Part shown: piece by piece, positions 46,920 to 58,095 of the stretch
Layout: the number at the start of each line of letters is the position of its first letter
How positions within the stretch are numbered: the first letter of the stretch is position 1
From: Eopsaltria australis
Taxonomy: Eukaryota > Chordata > Aves > Passeriformes > Petroicidae
Direction of reading: 5' to 3'
Assembly (NCBI GenBank): GCA_034509425.1
Contig: JAVTVJ010000297.1
Coordinates: 962,501 to 1,026,500, forward strand
Length of the DNA: 64,000 nucleotides
Notes under the pieces: model-generated
The model's input: the letters and a program-made list of their open reading frames with translations, nothing else
Database searches by the model: none
What the model was told of the DNA's origin: nothing
Program-made: the position numbers and the translations under genes

Positions 46920-47440
46920 CCTTTAATATTTAGCAGAAAATAATTCTGCAATGAGCTTTATTAAAGCAGCAGGATAGATTAAAAAATGAAATATGTTTAG
47001 CAAGATTTGGGGGGAAAGGCTGGAGTAATTAATTTTCAATAATACCTGGCATTTCCAGAACTCCTTTCATCCCAAGATCACCAAACAGTTTACAGACATT
47101 AATTAATTAAAGCATTATGATGCCCCAGTGTGGGGCCATCGCCGGCATGTCTGACTCAGACAAACTCCCTCCAATTCCCCGGACAGCCGAGCAGTATCCG
47201 CTCCTCTGCCTGCACCAGGGCTATTCCTCTGAGCAAATACTGCTCAGCTTTCCCAAGGTTTGCACTGTGTGGCCCTATGTAAATATTTTCCAATAAGTTC
47301 GATTATTTGTCTTTTATTCTCTATCAGAAAAACCCCAAATATCTCCGTAATAAAAATTTCCAGCGCGTGTTTACATGAGGGCAGTTCGGATGATTAGTTT
47401 CTGATTCAGCTGCCCATTAAAACATCCCCACTCCTGGAGA
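46920..47440. promoter_or_regulatory. CNE-like block
   Basis: TAATTAAT at 47026 and ATTAATTAATTAAAG at about 47099 sit in unique sequence that also holds GATGCCCCAGTGTGGGGCCA, a hairpin-prone word near 47119. GTAAATATTTTCCAATAAG (a forkhead-like TAAATA plus a CCAAT box) lies near 47279. No repeat debris is present. It begins the dense regulatory-looking right third of the window. Confidence 0.42.
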
Positions 47441-47924
47441 ACTCCCTTTGCAGGCTGGGAGCTGGACACGCATTTTAAGCTTGGATCTTGGGGTGAGCGG
47501 AGTGGGGAAAGAGAGGGGTACAAATAAAGTCACACTCCTGGAAATCCCCTGGGAAGTGTAAGTTGGGTGAAATCTTATGAAAGCTGTAGATTATCCAAAC
47601 TTTCTCCACTCCGATGATTTGATTCATGAACGCGTAAATAGATAGATAGCTAGATCCATCACGGGCATCCCCGGGGAGCAATGGAATGGTGTTTGTGATT
47701 GGAAAAATATTATAAAAGAGCTCACGTATAGCCAATAGTTGGGCAGTTTTGTAGCGCCAAGATAAATAGGAAAGAAATGACATTTCATGATCGCATTTTT
47801 AAAGGACGCTGGAAGTTACCAAAGCAGGAGAAATGGATGTGCTGGAGTGATGCAGCTGCATTCCCGTGTGGCAGTGCTGCCAGTTGGGCCCTTCAGCCCT
47901 CACCCCACAGTGGCACTGCACTCA
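47441..47924. other. Non-coding unique sequence
   Basis: A short GATA-containing run (ATAGATAGATAGCTAGAT) lies near 47637. No gene is supported. Confidence 0.42.
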
Positions 47925-48182
47925 TGGGGAATGACAGAATTGTTAAGGGGAAAAGATCTCCTGGATGATCGGTCCTACCTGGGCCTGAATCCCACCTTGT
48001 CACCCAGCCCAGAGCCCTCAATGCCACATCCAGTTGTTCCTTGGACTCCAACACCTCCCCGAGCAGCCCATTCCAATGCCTGGCAACCCTTTCCACGAAG
48101 AATTCTTCCTGATGTTCAAGCTGAACCCCCTCTGAATGACTGTACCTTGATGTTTGACCCCTCCTTGACCGTGGGATGAGTG
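47925..48182 (-). mobile_element. CR1 LINE 3' UTR fragment
   Basis: 'gacagaattgttaaggggaaaagatctcctggatgatc', then 'cacccagcccagagccctcaatgccacatccagttgttccttgg', 'cgagcagcccattccaatgcctggcaaccctttcc' and 'gaagaattcttcctgatgttcaagctgaacc', is the reverse complement of CR1. This is the last CR1 piece before a 14 kb stretch with none. Confidence 0.93.
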
Positions 48183-48992
48183 CTGCACTTGGCCTAAGAC
48201 CTTCCAGTTTAGTTGGGGATATTCAGAACCAGGCTCAGCCTTAAAGGATGTGTTTGTAATGGAAGAGTGAGTTAGAAAAAACAAGCAAAAAATTGGGATT
48301 TGTTTGTTTGTTTGTTTTTTGGATTGGCTATTTTCACATAAACCAAATGAAAACCATTGTGAAAATAGAAACTCCCTTTCATTACCTGTGGTCTGACCAT
48401 TGTTTTTCCTGGTTGGGTTGGCCAGCTCCAAGTTTCCCTTTATTCCAGCTTGGAGCTGTGGTGGAGAAGACACACTGGACGTGGGGCAGGAGGCACATGG
48501 AGCCACATCCCCAGTGCCACTGTAAATCCATGTCCTGAGCCATTCCTGCCACCTCAATCCATCCATCCATCAGCCTGCAAACAGAGAAATGTCAGGTGTG
48601 CTCGGGAAGGTGATGCCCATGGAGAAGCCTCTGGTTTGGGAAAGAGGGAGTCGGGAATGCTGCCCTCCTCCCTGCTTGTTTACCCTATGGCAAGTGCATC
48701 TTCGGGGAGCGCTGTGACTCTGAGATATGAGAAGAAATTCTTCAGTAAACACAGGTGACATTTGGCATATAAATAAGTTAGGGAATACTCCTGTGCTAGC
48801 AGCGCAGGTCAACAGTGATCTTTTATCTCCTGGTGTAGAGCTGGCTGCTTTGGAAACAGAAAAAAGCGTGAAGTGTTGGTGGAAGGGGCGCTGGAACTGA
48901 GAATCCTGGTCCTGGTCCAGAGTGAGGAGCTTCACTCCTCAGCCCTATTGGTTCTGGGAAAATCCAGGGTGTGTCAGATGGATTTCTCCACA
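48183..48992. other. Non-coding unique sequence with a (TTTG)n run
   Basis: Four TTTG units at about 48299-48316 and a short (CATC)n run near 48558. No gene or transposon is recognised. Confidence 0.42.
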
Positions 48993-49152
48993 ACTTTCTT
49001 TTTTTTATTATTCTTCCTCTATTTTAAAAATTTTCTCTCCTTTTTTAAATTTCTCTTTTTTATTTCTCTTTTTTCTCTCTTTTCCTCTCTTTTTTTTAAA
49101 TTTTATTTTTCCTTTTTTGTTCCTTTTTTTTCCCCTTCCTTTTTAAAAATAT
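48993..49152. repeat. T/C low-complexity tract
   Basis: About 160 bases of TTTTCTCT-type sequence. Open frames here are Phe/Leu/Ser runs and are artefacts. Confidence 0.9.
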
Positions 49153-49289
49153 GATTAATGTATAACGGAGCCCTTTGGAGAGTAAATACTGATTTGCAAT
49201 AGCACAGTAAACAAATAACAGGGGAACAGGCGTGGAGCCTGTATATCCATACATCCATAAAATCCTTTGCATCCACACATGCGCACCCG

Positions 49290-50260
49290 CGTTCTTATTG
49301 TGTAGGTTTAGCTAAGGGGATTTACCTCCTTTTTAATATTTTTGAAGGCTGCTTTATGATCCTGTTGACCTGCTATTAGCAAAAGCTTAGCTTTCAACAA
49401 AGGTAATTAAATTATAAAATCACTGCTGCAATCATCAAACTACTCATAAAACAAGAAATGAAAAAAAAAAAAAAATACCCTGAAATAAAAATCTTGCAGG
49501 CTTCTCCTCATGTAATATTGCTCCCTGATGTTAATTACATTTAAATGGGAGAGTACTATTTTGGTATCATTCATACGCCTCCAAAAGTACTTTCCAGTTT
49601 ATCATACCTGTCAACCCCAGTGCATCACAGGCTAATACTTTATTAAGAAAAAAATCATTAGGGAGCTGCTGATCCCATTTAAGTACATTGGGCAGAATGT
49701 AAGACTAATTAAAAAGCATATTTTTACATTATTAATTTCTGAGTTTCACACTTAATGAATGTGAAATGACAGGGCTACTATTTTTATATTCAGGCTCTCT
49801 GGGCTCTTCAGCCAGGGGAATTCAATTCTGGGGATTTTTTGCAAAGATGCTTCTTGGGAGATTTGTTTTCAAGAACAGCTAAGCTTTTTTAGCTGTGCCT
49901 TTTTCTGGGAAATTATACCAAAGCATATTACAGCCACTTAAAAAGAGTAGTTAAATAGATGTTGTGTTGGGTTTTTTTCATCACACTGCTATAAAAGTAT
50001 TTTAGATGAGGTATAAAATATGGTTTTTAAATGATATTATGATTTGCAAACACTAAAAAATAATTGCGGTGGAGTTGAGAGAGAGCGAAAACATCTAATC
50101 TTTATTGTGTAAGACAATGTGATAAAATATTTTACAGCCAAAAGCTCATTTTGCATCTGGAAAATTGTGTAAACTGATGGAGGGGGGGGAAAAAATCTCA
50201 TTAAAACTAAAGGTTATTTTTAATATTCCTCAAACAAAGCAACACTTCCAACCACATCTC
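49290..50260. promoter_or_regulatory. Large CNE-like block
   Basis: Nearly 1 kb of unique AT-rich sequence has TAATTA cores at 49404-49409, 49532-49537 and 49706-49711. Other words are TTTATGATCCTG near 49354 and CTTAATGAATGTGAAATGAC near 49751. Only one simple run (poly-A at about 49459-49474) interrupts it. Size, motif density and lack of transposons make it one of the better enhancer candidates. Confidence 0.45.
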
Positions 50261-50334
50261 CCCTCCTCATATTTATTAAATTAGACAATTGTCCGAACGC
50301 CTGACGCTGTATTCAAATAAAGACATAAAACGAC

Positions 50335-50520
50335 TGAGAGCGTGGGACAAGGCTGGAGCCGGGGTTTGGGAGGGATTTGCAGCCCCGGGAATGTGGGGCT
50401 GGAGGAGGAATGGGGGTGCTGTTCCAGGCTTTGGGAGCGTTGGGTGTCGCGGAGCCCTGAGCCGGGGCCGCCTGGCACCGCGTCCCCGCCAGCCGCGGCA
50501 CTGCCACTTTTATAGGGCTC
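50335..50520. promoter_or_regulatory. Small CpG-rich islet
   Basis: About 13 CpGs in 180 bases, including GTCGCGG, ACCGCGTC and GCCGCGGC, inside AT-rich surroundings. It may be an orphan CpG island, an unannotated transcription start or a GC-rich enhancer core. Confidence 0.45.
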
Positions 50521-50547
50521 TGCAAGGAGGAGTGCAGAGAAGCAGGG

Positions 50548-50590
50548 ATTTTTTTTTTTCTCTCTCTCTCCTTTTTTTTTTTTTTTCCAA
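50548..50590. repeat. T/TC simple repeat
   Basis: T-run, (CT)n, then T-run. Low-complexity sequence directly beside the CpG islet. Confidence 0.92.
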
Positions 50591-50739
50591 ATGTGCTTAC
50601 AATTACCTCTCTGTATTTTTATTGTCTTTTTACTAACCACAAAACTCACACTGGAGGCAAAGCTTAACGGCTGAGGCTTTCCTCGTGTAAATATTAGGAA
50701 ATTACATTTGTACAAACTGCGCGGCTTTGTAAAGGGGGC

Positions 50740-51030
50740 TGGAGCCACTCCAACACAAATTAATCAGGATAAAGTTGCTCTATGTTCAACATGACCATAG
50801 TTTATTTTCTTAAAGTATTAATTTGTCAACAGCTTTCCTGCCTCGCTGTGACTCATGTGGATGGCATTGAGGGAAGACACAGATGCAATCTTGCTGCTCT
50901 ACCTTGTGGTTTTAGGAACCAGCTCCAGTTAATCAAATCATAATTGTGTTTAATTCCTCAATATTTGTTTTCCCACCAAAGTCAAACGACTGAAATATGA
51001 ATATGAACCTGAGTTTAAATATTGTCTTCC
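50740..51030. promoter_or_regulatory. CNE-like block
   Basis: Unique words such as ACAAATTAATCAGG, AAGTATTAATTTGTC and AGTTAATCAAATCATAATTG (paired- and homeodomain-like cores), with no repeats until an A-run at about 51036. Confidence 0.38.
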
Positions 51031-51829
51031 CTAAGAAAAAAAAAAGGAAAAAAAGGCATGAAACTATTTTAACTGTTTGCTAAACAATTTTTACTTCCAA
51101 CTCCTTCTCTTCTCTGTTGTTTCCCCCCTCCCTCAGCCCCAAAATAAATAAATAAGCTCTGGCAATGGCTTTTCAGCTGGTGTCCTTTGCTTTTTCCCCT
51201 CCTCAGCCTTGCACAGTGCTGAAGGCATTGCTTTCCACATGTCCCCCTCCTTCTTCTGCCTTCACTCGCTGCTTATTATATCCCCCCATTTTTAATTATG
51301 TCTTGATTTTCGTAAAATGATCATTTGTTGTTATGTTTCTGGAATGCAAACGTGAGCGTAATGGGATCTATTTTTCAGAGTTGCCAAAACAAATTAAGGA
51401 GAACGTTCGGCTCTTCCTTTGCCAAATGTTTTAGTGTTTTTCCATGAAAGCAAATCTTATTTCGAACTGTATATTAAAGCTTAAGTAAATAATGCAGCCT
51501 GTAAGAAGGAAATTCTATTGTAAAATCAGTTACTGTTCGCAGGCTTTGCCGGTGATACCTGCACAGGGTTTCTGCCCGGGAAGAATCGGGGTAACAATGA
51601 AATGTTGTTAATTTTAATTTGCCTTTTGCAGAGTGGGAAAAGCTGAACTTTTTTTCCCGAGTGCTGGACGCAACCCCCATAAATATGGAGCATTTGTTGT
51701 GGCCGCCTCACGGATGCCCAGGTAGGCGAGGAGGCTCTCGGATAACGACATCACACGGGGCTGGAGTGGGAGCAGCTTTAGGCACTGAGCTTTGTTAATT
51801 GTGGGGCCGGGGGCTCGCCTGTTCTTTAG
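51031..51829. other. Unique sequence, partly CNE-like
   Basis: Bases 51290-51620 have a constrained look (GTAAAATGATCATTTG near 51313, a TGATCA palindrome context). The rest is mixed. No exon or transposon is recognised. Confidence 0.35.
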
Positions 51830-52260
51830 CATCTTTTATTAACATGCATCCCCAAATAATATTGACACTCTTCTTGTTTTATTAGCGCACGTTTACCTTG
51901 TTCATGGTTTTATTATTCAAGAATGCAGTTGTTGCCAAGTATTAATCAATATATTATGCTGCTCAGTTGGGCAAGCTGTACAAAAACATAGTGCCCCTAG
52001 GGTTAATACAGTCAAGAACTAGAAAAGTGTTTCAGACATGTACACAACATGTGGTTTACTATTATCATTAAATGAGGTGAACTGGGACTCTATACATATG
52101 GATTTTGAATTGCATAAATTTTGATTGATATCATTTGAAGACTGAGACCCTGAAAGGGTAGATTTTGTGAAAGACGATACACAGGCCAGCTATTACCACA
52201 TACAATAATACCAGGAAAAATATCTGAAATGAGCAAGGCAGCTGGCTTTTAAATAGCTAA
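51830..52260. promoter_or_regulatory. CNE-like block
   Basis: Smooth unique sequence with TTTTATTAGCGCACG near 51879, GGTTTTATTATTCAAG near 51907, AAGTATTAATCAATATATTA near 51938 and TATCATTAAATGAGG near 52063. The mixture of homeodomain cores with rarer CpG words and no repeats over 430 bases is characteristic of deeply conserved elements. Measured conservation is lacking. Confidence 0.45.
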
Positions 52261-52389
52261 AACATAACATCAATACTTATTTTGAATAATGGAAAAAAGA
52301 GGTAAAAGATGTTGACCTCTGCCTGACAATAACATGTTCCAAAAGTAGAACTGGTCCCGGGAGAAAACCCCCTGCTCAACAGTAGCGAC

Positions 52390-52475
52390 TAAGAAATTTT
52401 TTTCTTTCTCTCTCTCTTTCTTTCCTTCTTGTTTTCTCTTGCTTTTCTTTTCCTTTTCTGTCTTACTCTTGTTTT
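52390..52475. repeat. Pyrimidine-rich simple tract
   Basis: TTTCTTTCTCTCTCTCTTTC-type sequence. Simple repeat. Confidence 0.9.
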
Positions 52476-52669
52476 TTCGCCCCATATTTATACTTTATTC
52501 TCCCTCCCCAACAAAGGTAAATGGGCTTTTGAACACTCAACCGCCAGAAAGAAAAAAAAAAACAACAAAAAAACGAAACCCCAAGAATTTTTGCAAATTC
52601 AGGAAACACTTGAGAGGTAAAACCAACATCCTGAGACAGGAGACAAGGCCAGCTTTTGACACTGGGCTG

Positions 52670-52775
52670 GACCTGCGAGGCCGAAGGAAACCTGGAGCCA
52701 GGAAGCGGCCGCTGCCGGGGTCAGGCCGCCGGGGACCCCGCTCCTGCCGCGCACCGCAGGCCCCCGCCGGCCTTT
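52670..52775. promoter_or_regulatory. CpG-rich islet
   Basis: About 13 CpGs in roughly 100 bases, including a NotI-type GCGGCCGC word and GCCGCGCACCGC, in AT-rich surroundings. A second small cluster (GGCGGCGGGGCTCGG) follows at about 52910-52940. Candidate orphan CpG island or promoter core. No exon was found beside it. Confidence 0.45.
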
Positions 52776-52779
52776 TCAT

Positions 52780-53110
52780 GGGAAATTTGCTGAAAATTTG
52801 CTGATCTGCATGAAACATTTATTGGAGGGGGAGAGGAAGAGCCTTCCCTTGGCTTCTTGTGGGTTCCTGGTTCATATGGCATTAAGTGGGGAGCATAATG
52901 CATGCAAGGAGGCGGCGGGGCTCGGAGGCCCCGCGTCCATTTTTTTCCCACTGTGTGATACACATGGAAAATTATCAATACCTCGCTCGAGCAGATTCCT
53001 TCAATTTGCCTGTATTTGTTCAAACTTTTGAGAGAGCACCGGATGCTTAATGCTTCATTTATGATTTATGCTCCATAAATGTATTAAAACATTAACCATA
53101 TTTCTGCTAT
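52780..53110. promoter_or_regulatory. CNE-like block with TTTATG cluster
   Basis: TTTATG occurs at 53058-53063 and 53065-53070, and its reverse complement CATAAA at 53074-53079: three sites in 22 bases. TTTATG is the core of CDX and posterior HOX binding sites. GGCATTAAGTGG near 52878 and CATAATGCATGCAAGG near 52893 add homeobox/POU-like words. Enhancer function is inferred. Confidence 0.45.
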
Positions 53111-53859
53111 GGCATACTTGAATTCTCCCGGGGAAAAGCCGGAGCGTTTCTCAGGCTGCTACTCCGGCTTCCCTGAGGAGCGAGATTATTTGTGTTGTGT
53201 TACACCTCCAAGTGTTGATTAGGCCTCGGTGTTACCCTGACAGAAGTGTCGTGTGGTGCTTCTCTTTAATGGGGTAATAAGCTACATCAACTGCATGAAG
53301 GAAATGTTCCTTTTCAAGTCAGAAACGGAGAAAAAAGTTGGTGTGCGAAGCCAGCAAAGGCTCCGTCCCCTCTGTCCCCTCCACTCTGGTGAAACCCTCT
53401 GGAATGGGAAACTCTTGGCCATAGAACTTGGGTGGCTCTGCAAATTTATAATCGGGGTTAGAACTCTCTAATATATTAAATGGTTACACACCAGCCTTTG
53501 CTGAGCCCGGCTTTTAACCGCCTCGCAGCCTGGCAGGCTCCGAAACACGGCTGTTAATTGGAAAGCAGGAAGGTTAAAAAAGAGACAAACTAGTTTTCTG
53601 GCTTGCTTTTGACAGCCTGGGTTATTTATGCAGGTATTCTTTTTTTGGTAGGTTTTTTTCTCCCCTCTTTTATTTTTTCCCCCTCTCTTTTTGTGCCGGG
53701 GTGGAGGGGTGGGGGCTGTCTGGAGGATTTCTTAGTGGTTGGGAAGCTTCACATTTTTCAGTAAGCATTATTGGGTAACAATTGGTGCAAACATTATGGA
53801 GGGGGAAAGGCACATAAATCACGAAATAAAAAAATAGTTTCTGCACATTTTCAAAAAAC
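53111..53859. other. Non-coding unique sequence
   Basis: T/C-rich stretch at about 53638-53695, otherwise mixed unique DNA. No exon or transposon is recognised. Confidence 0.42.
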
Positions 53860-54640
53860 ACGTTGTGCTCTCTGAGGTCCTTTTCATTTTAACCAAATCA
53901 GGGGGAACTTGTCCTCACAGCGGCAAGGCAGATGGAACAATAAATCACAGGAACCATTGACTGCCTGCAGTGTACTCTCCGCAGCTGTCACTTTTTTGTC
54001 TCTTTGGTTTTAGCTGACATGGTTTGAGGTCCACTGTGAACCAATCTGGACTTTTTTTTTACCGTCATATCCATCAAAACGACCAGTAGCCATCAACCTA
54101 CTGCAGCGATCGATTCGTTTGCTTATTCTCACGCATAAGCCAATACTCAGCTCACTAGGTGAGGCTTGGGAGAAGCACCTCATTTTTGCTTTTTTTTTTT
54201 TCCCCCTCTTTCTCTCTTTTCTTCTTTTTCCTTTTTTTTTTTTTTTCTCCCTTTCGCCTCCAGCTACAGCTGTGATTTTCTGAGCAGTCTTGGCTAACGT
54301 TATTAAAGTTGCATCATGATAGATATAGAGGGGAGCGGGAAACAGCTTCCACCCACACCCAACAGCAAAGCCGGCAACAACAACCGTGGGGTTTTTGCTG
54401 TTGTTGTCAGTGTTGCTTTTCAGGTGTAGCGAGACGCTCGCTAAGCTCGGAGTTTCCAACTCATTGCTTATTTTGCAAAGTAAACAAGCAAATGTTATGT
54501 GCATAACCTTAGCTGTCTCTGCAAAGGTCAGCGCCTGCCTGCCGATTTCCTCTGCTGCCTTTTGGTGGCACTCTGATGCCAGCGATTCCTCCCGCCGTGT
54601 TTGGGAAACAAGACGTCCTTTCTTAACAAAAGACTCAATC
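53860..54640. promoter_or_regulatory. CNE-like block split by a pyrimidine tract
   Basis: Two unique parts (53860-54185 and 54262-54640) flank a T/C tract. The left part has a SOX-like GAACAATAAATC near 53936 and GATCGATTCG near 54108. The right part has a forkhead-type GTAAACA at 54480-54486 and AACAACAACCG near 54374. CpG words remain unusually common for AT-rich DNA, which suggests constraint. Confidence 0.42.
54187..54258. repeat. T/C low-complexity tract
   Basis: Poly-T, CCCCC, CTTTCTC and a second poly-T. Simple sequence splitting the surrounding block. Confidence 0.92.
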
Positions 54641-54657
54641 TACAAAAGGCTGCAAAA

Positions 54658-54683
54658 CAAAAAAAAAAAAAAAAAAAAAAAAA
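54658..54683. repeat. Poly-A run
   Basis: About 24 consecutive A residues. No retroposed body is recognised upstream; the sequence before it looks like unique regulatory DNA. Confidence 0.93.
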
Positions 54684-56120
54684 TTAAATTTGAACTAGAG
54701 TAAGAAAGTTTAGCTGGGTGGGGAAAATAGCCCGGAAAGCTTTAAACAGGGGCTGATCCAGAGCCTAGGCTGAGGGGTCGCCCAGGACCTTGTGGGATGC
54801 TGCAAAAACGGGGGGGTCCCTCCAATATCCTACAAATCCGTGGACATACAGAGGTGGCATTGGAGATCACATTCAGCGGGCTCAGTTTATGACCTGAAAC
54901 CTTGCAAAGTGTCTTTCCCATTTTAACAAAGTGTCCGACTCACTGTCTGTCCCTGAAATGAGCAGGGACTGAACTTCAGGACACATTTTAGACAACATTT
55001 CTCTTTTTGTGGTATAAATAGCAGCAAGGAGATACAGGGATAATACAGTCGTAGTAATGTTCTTTTTTAAATGTCAAAAATACCTGCTTGCTTTAAAAGC
55101 CTTCAGTTAGGTCAAGTTAAATTTATTATATACAATTTTTTTTATAGCTGAACTCCATGATTTTGACTTGAGGTGACAGCTGAAAAGCACCAGAAACCCT
55201 TGGAATTTCAGATCTATATATTACTATAAAGGAAGAAAATAAAGTTCCGCTAGGAGAAGGCAGGGAATTGCATTTACCAAATATACATAGTTTAAAAAAC
55301 ACAGCCCCTGAAACATTTACCTTAAAAAAAGTCAAGAGAGCAGAAGTTTTCTTTTGTATCTATAGAGCAAACATCCCTGGGATTTGTAATAAAAACCCAG
55401 TTATGAGATCCGGGGTCCCTCCTGTTAACAAGGATCTCTTAGCAGATATTGAAATATTGCCACGTTGGAGAGAAGTTATTTAAGGACCCTCCAGGAGCTG
55501 ATGTGAAAGCAGATTCTGCTGAGAGTGTTTTCCTCTCTGCAAAGATTTGAAGGGAGCGTGTCCTGAACATATTCCACTTTAGAGGGATGCAACAAATAAC
55601 GAACTGCAGTCAAAGCCAGCCCCACTTCGTGATGAATTTCAAGGAGTGTGACCAATAATCCTTCTACTTATCTTAAAAATCCTGTGGATGTAGTAAACCA
55701 GCTCCAACAGAACTGAGAGCAAAGTGCGGGGGGAAAATAAACCAGAAACATCACAAACCAAGCCATCTGTCTGCGAGCAGCCCAAGGATCCTGAGTCCAC
55801 CCAAGTAGTTACTGCGTGTTTTTCTGCACTGCTAATGGATTGCATATTGTTGGAAATATGAATTACAGAATAAATCAGAGCAGAGTGGAAATTATGGGTC
55901 AGATTCTGCTCTTGGCCGCGGTGAAATTATCAGGCTGACTGTGTTTGCTGCTATTGGGGTGCACATCAGATTAATTATTCAGTGTAAATGACTCCAGACT
56001 GGCAATCTGAGCTCTCTAAATTCACCAACAGCCAGAGGAGTGAGACTGGGACTCGATGAGGGCCAGACTAGTTTAGGCTGTGGATTTTCACAAACCTTTA
56101 CTCACTGTCCTTAACTCTGC
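54684..56120. other. Non-coding unique sequence
   Basis: A TATAAATAG word at about 55014 follows TTGTGG but has no promoter context. Bases 55830-56020 have a mild CNE-like texture. No exon or transposon is supported. Confidence 0.4.
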
Positions 56121-56142
56121 AACACACACACACACACACACA
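56121..56142. repeat. (CA)n microsatellite
   Basis: About ten CA units. Classic dinucleotide microsatellite. Confidence 0.95.
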
Positions 56143-57118
56143 TCTTAGATACACCTTTAAAAATGTCTCGTGCTGGGGACATGCCAAACATCTCTTGCTC
56201 CCTTTAGGGGAGACATGAAGAGTTACAAACCATGAGCCCTGTGCCAGAGCTGCTGCCTAGAAAAAATCCTGAAGTGACTCAGAGTTTTGGCTGAGGAGGG
56301 AGAGCAGGATAAGAGGGCCGTGCGTTATTGCAATTACGCAGGAATAAGGAATTTCATTCTGATTGCCCTGCCAGCAAAATCTGTATATATCTAATATCAG
56401 ATAACCTCATCCTGCCTGTGAAAGGAAGGCCACTAATTCCACAGTATTCTTATTTTCAAATGAATTCCAAAGCCGAGAGCAGGGAGCAGCTTTGTTAAAA
56501 GGGACGGGCATTAATATGCCTGATGGGGACTTTTCTCCTGTTCCTACCCAAACAGGCTCTAACACAATCCCACATTTCAACCAGGAAACAGTTCTGCATA
56601 TTTCCTAATTAACCGTGGTAGATATTTAATAAAAAGAAGGGGAAAAGAAAGGGAGAGGAAAAAAAAAAAAAAAAAGCTGTGCGTACACAAAACTTTGCTC
56701 AGTGCCTGCATACAAAACACGGCGGGTTTAACCCCAAAAAGCTGCTGGGTGAGGTTTAATTGAGGCCCCCAGCTGCCCCCCTGGAATGGGCAGTGCTGGC
56801 AGGGCTGAGCCGCAGGCGCTGCCGAGCGGGTGCTGCCGCTGCCGCCGCCGCTGCTGCTGCTGTTGTTATTTTCCAAGAGGAAATATTTCGGGTCTGCCCT
56901 AACATTAGTGCAACATATCACTGCGGCTGCATTCCCTGCTGACTGCAGGCTGTTTGATGAGTAATTAGGAGACCTTCTCTTTTAGTTTGTTTGACATATT
57001 TTACAAAACGTGCGAATCTGTTAAAAAATTTGCTTGTTCATTTAAAAGGCAGAGTTCCTAAATGAAGCAGAGTATTTGCTAAATAGATATAATTTTAGGA
57101 TGTGGGTTTGTTTTTTCA
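56143..57118. other. Unique sequence with CNE-like parts
   Basis: Bases 56280-56600 and 56880-57110 are smooth and unique (TTGCAATTACGCAGG near 56328, GATGAGTAATTAGGAG near 56956 with TAATTA). Regulatory function is possible but unproven. A poly-A run lies at about 56659-56675. Confidence 0.33.
56829..56870. repeat. GCC/GCT trinucleotide repeat
   Basis: TGCTGCCGCTGCCGCCGCCG followed by CTGCTGCTGCTGTTG. The alanine-run frame it produces is incidental, because no gene context is visible. Confidence 0.9.
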
Positions 57119-57150
57119 TTGTTTTGTTTTGTTTTGTTTTTTTTTTTGCT
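57119..57150. repeat. (TTTTG)n and poly-T
   Basis: Four TTTTG units followed by a T-run. Simple repeat. Confidence 0.92.
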
Positions 57151-58020
57151 GTTGCAACTTCAAACACAATAAGCTCTTTTTGCCTTAAAAAGGATTTTTT
57201 TTTTGGCTTCTGCGGAGAAGTAATTATTGTTTGTGCATCTGTGTAGCTTCACTCAGAGCTCATACAGAGAATATCTCTGTAATACTTAGAGATAAACATA
57301 TCTAGGCATACAGATCTCCATGTGTGTACTTAAGTTTGTTTATATTTTACACCCACACGTCCAAACTGGCATCATTAAGTACTTACTGGAAAGCAATAAA
57401 CACAGCTCTCTTTCCTCTGCCCAGATCAAAGGTGAACACTTTCCCCTTCATTTTCCATTAAAACATCTTTAGCAAAGAAACCTCAGAGAAAATATTTAAT
57501 ATTCTCAGATATTCCATCTCTCATCTACTAAATACAAATTGAAGATCATCTGCTGCTTCAGATTGCATGATTTCACCTGGTGATTTAACTATCCTAACCA
57601 TGGCAGGGTTGTCTAATTAAAAAGTTGAATTTTTCTTGATATGAAAGCATTTGGAGTTTTTTTAAATATAAATATGATTTTCTTCTCTTTAGCTGTGCAA
57701 AGAAGAGACACCCCTCAGCACCCTTAATTTCAGGCAAAGTTGCTTCTTGCAGCGTTCAAAATTAGAAATGAAAAATTAGACATTCAAAAATAGAAATATA
57801 ACTGCTCTCAATTTATTTAATGTCCAAAAAAAACCCCCTCTGGAATTTAAAGCCAAGCAACCCTACTGACCCGAAGGTTAAAGTTGTCCCCAAAAAAGCA
57901 ATGCTGGAATAAGGCTATGCTGGCTGAGATTAAAATCCTTTAGTGCTGCAAAATGTGAGCGCGGGGATGATTTAAAAGCCCCGTACTTTTCTAGTCAGCT
58001 CCACTTATTGCTTCAGGCTG
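57151..58020. other. AT-rich unique sequence
   Basis: Bases 57200-57720 are AT-rich, unique and smooth, possibly regulatory. No exon or repeat beyond short T-runs is recognised. Confidence 0.38.
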
Positions 58021-58025
58021 AGCAT

Positions 58026-58095
58026 TTTGTTTTTCTTTTTTTTTTTTTTTTTCCCCTTCTCCTCCTTTCTTTTATTATTTTTTTTTTTCCTTTTC
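58026..58095. repeat. T/C low-complexity tract
   Basis: T-runs separated by CCCCTTCTCC. Simple sequence. Confidence 0.92.

Noticed and set aside
48018..48566. 182-codon minus-strand open frame
   Set aside because: Partly CR1 3' UTR sequence, which is non-coding in the element, and partly a CAAA-repeat translation.
50280..50305. Word resembling a microRNA (GACAATTGTCCGAACGCC)
   Set aside because: Only partly similar to the miR-219 seed region and no matching hairpin arm was seen nearby.
55010..55025. TATAAATAG word as a promoter
   Set aside because: No CpG context, initiator or downstream exon. Such words occur repeatedly by chance in AT-rich DNA here (also near 22442, 48769 and 58212).
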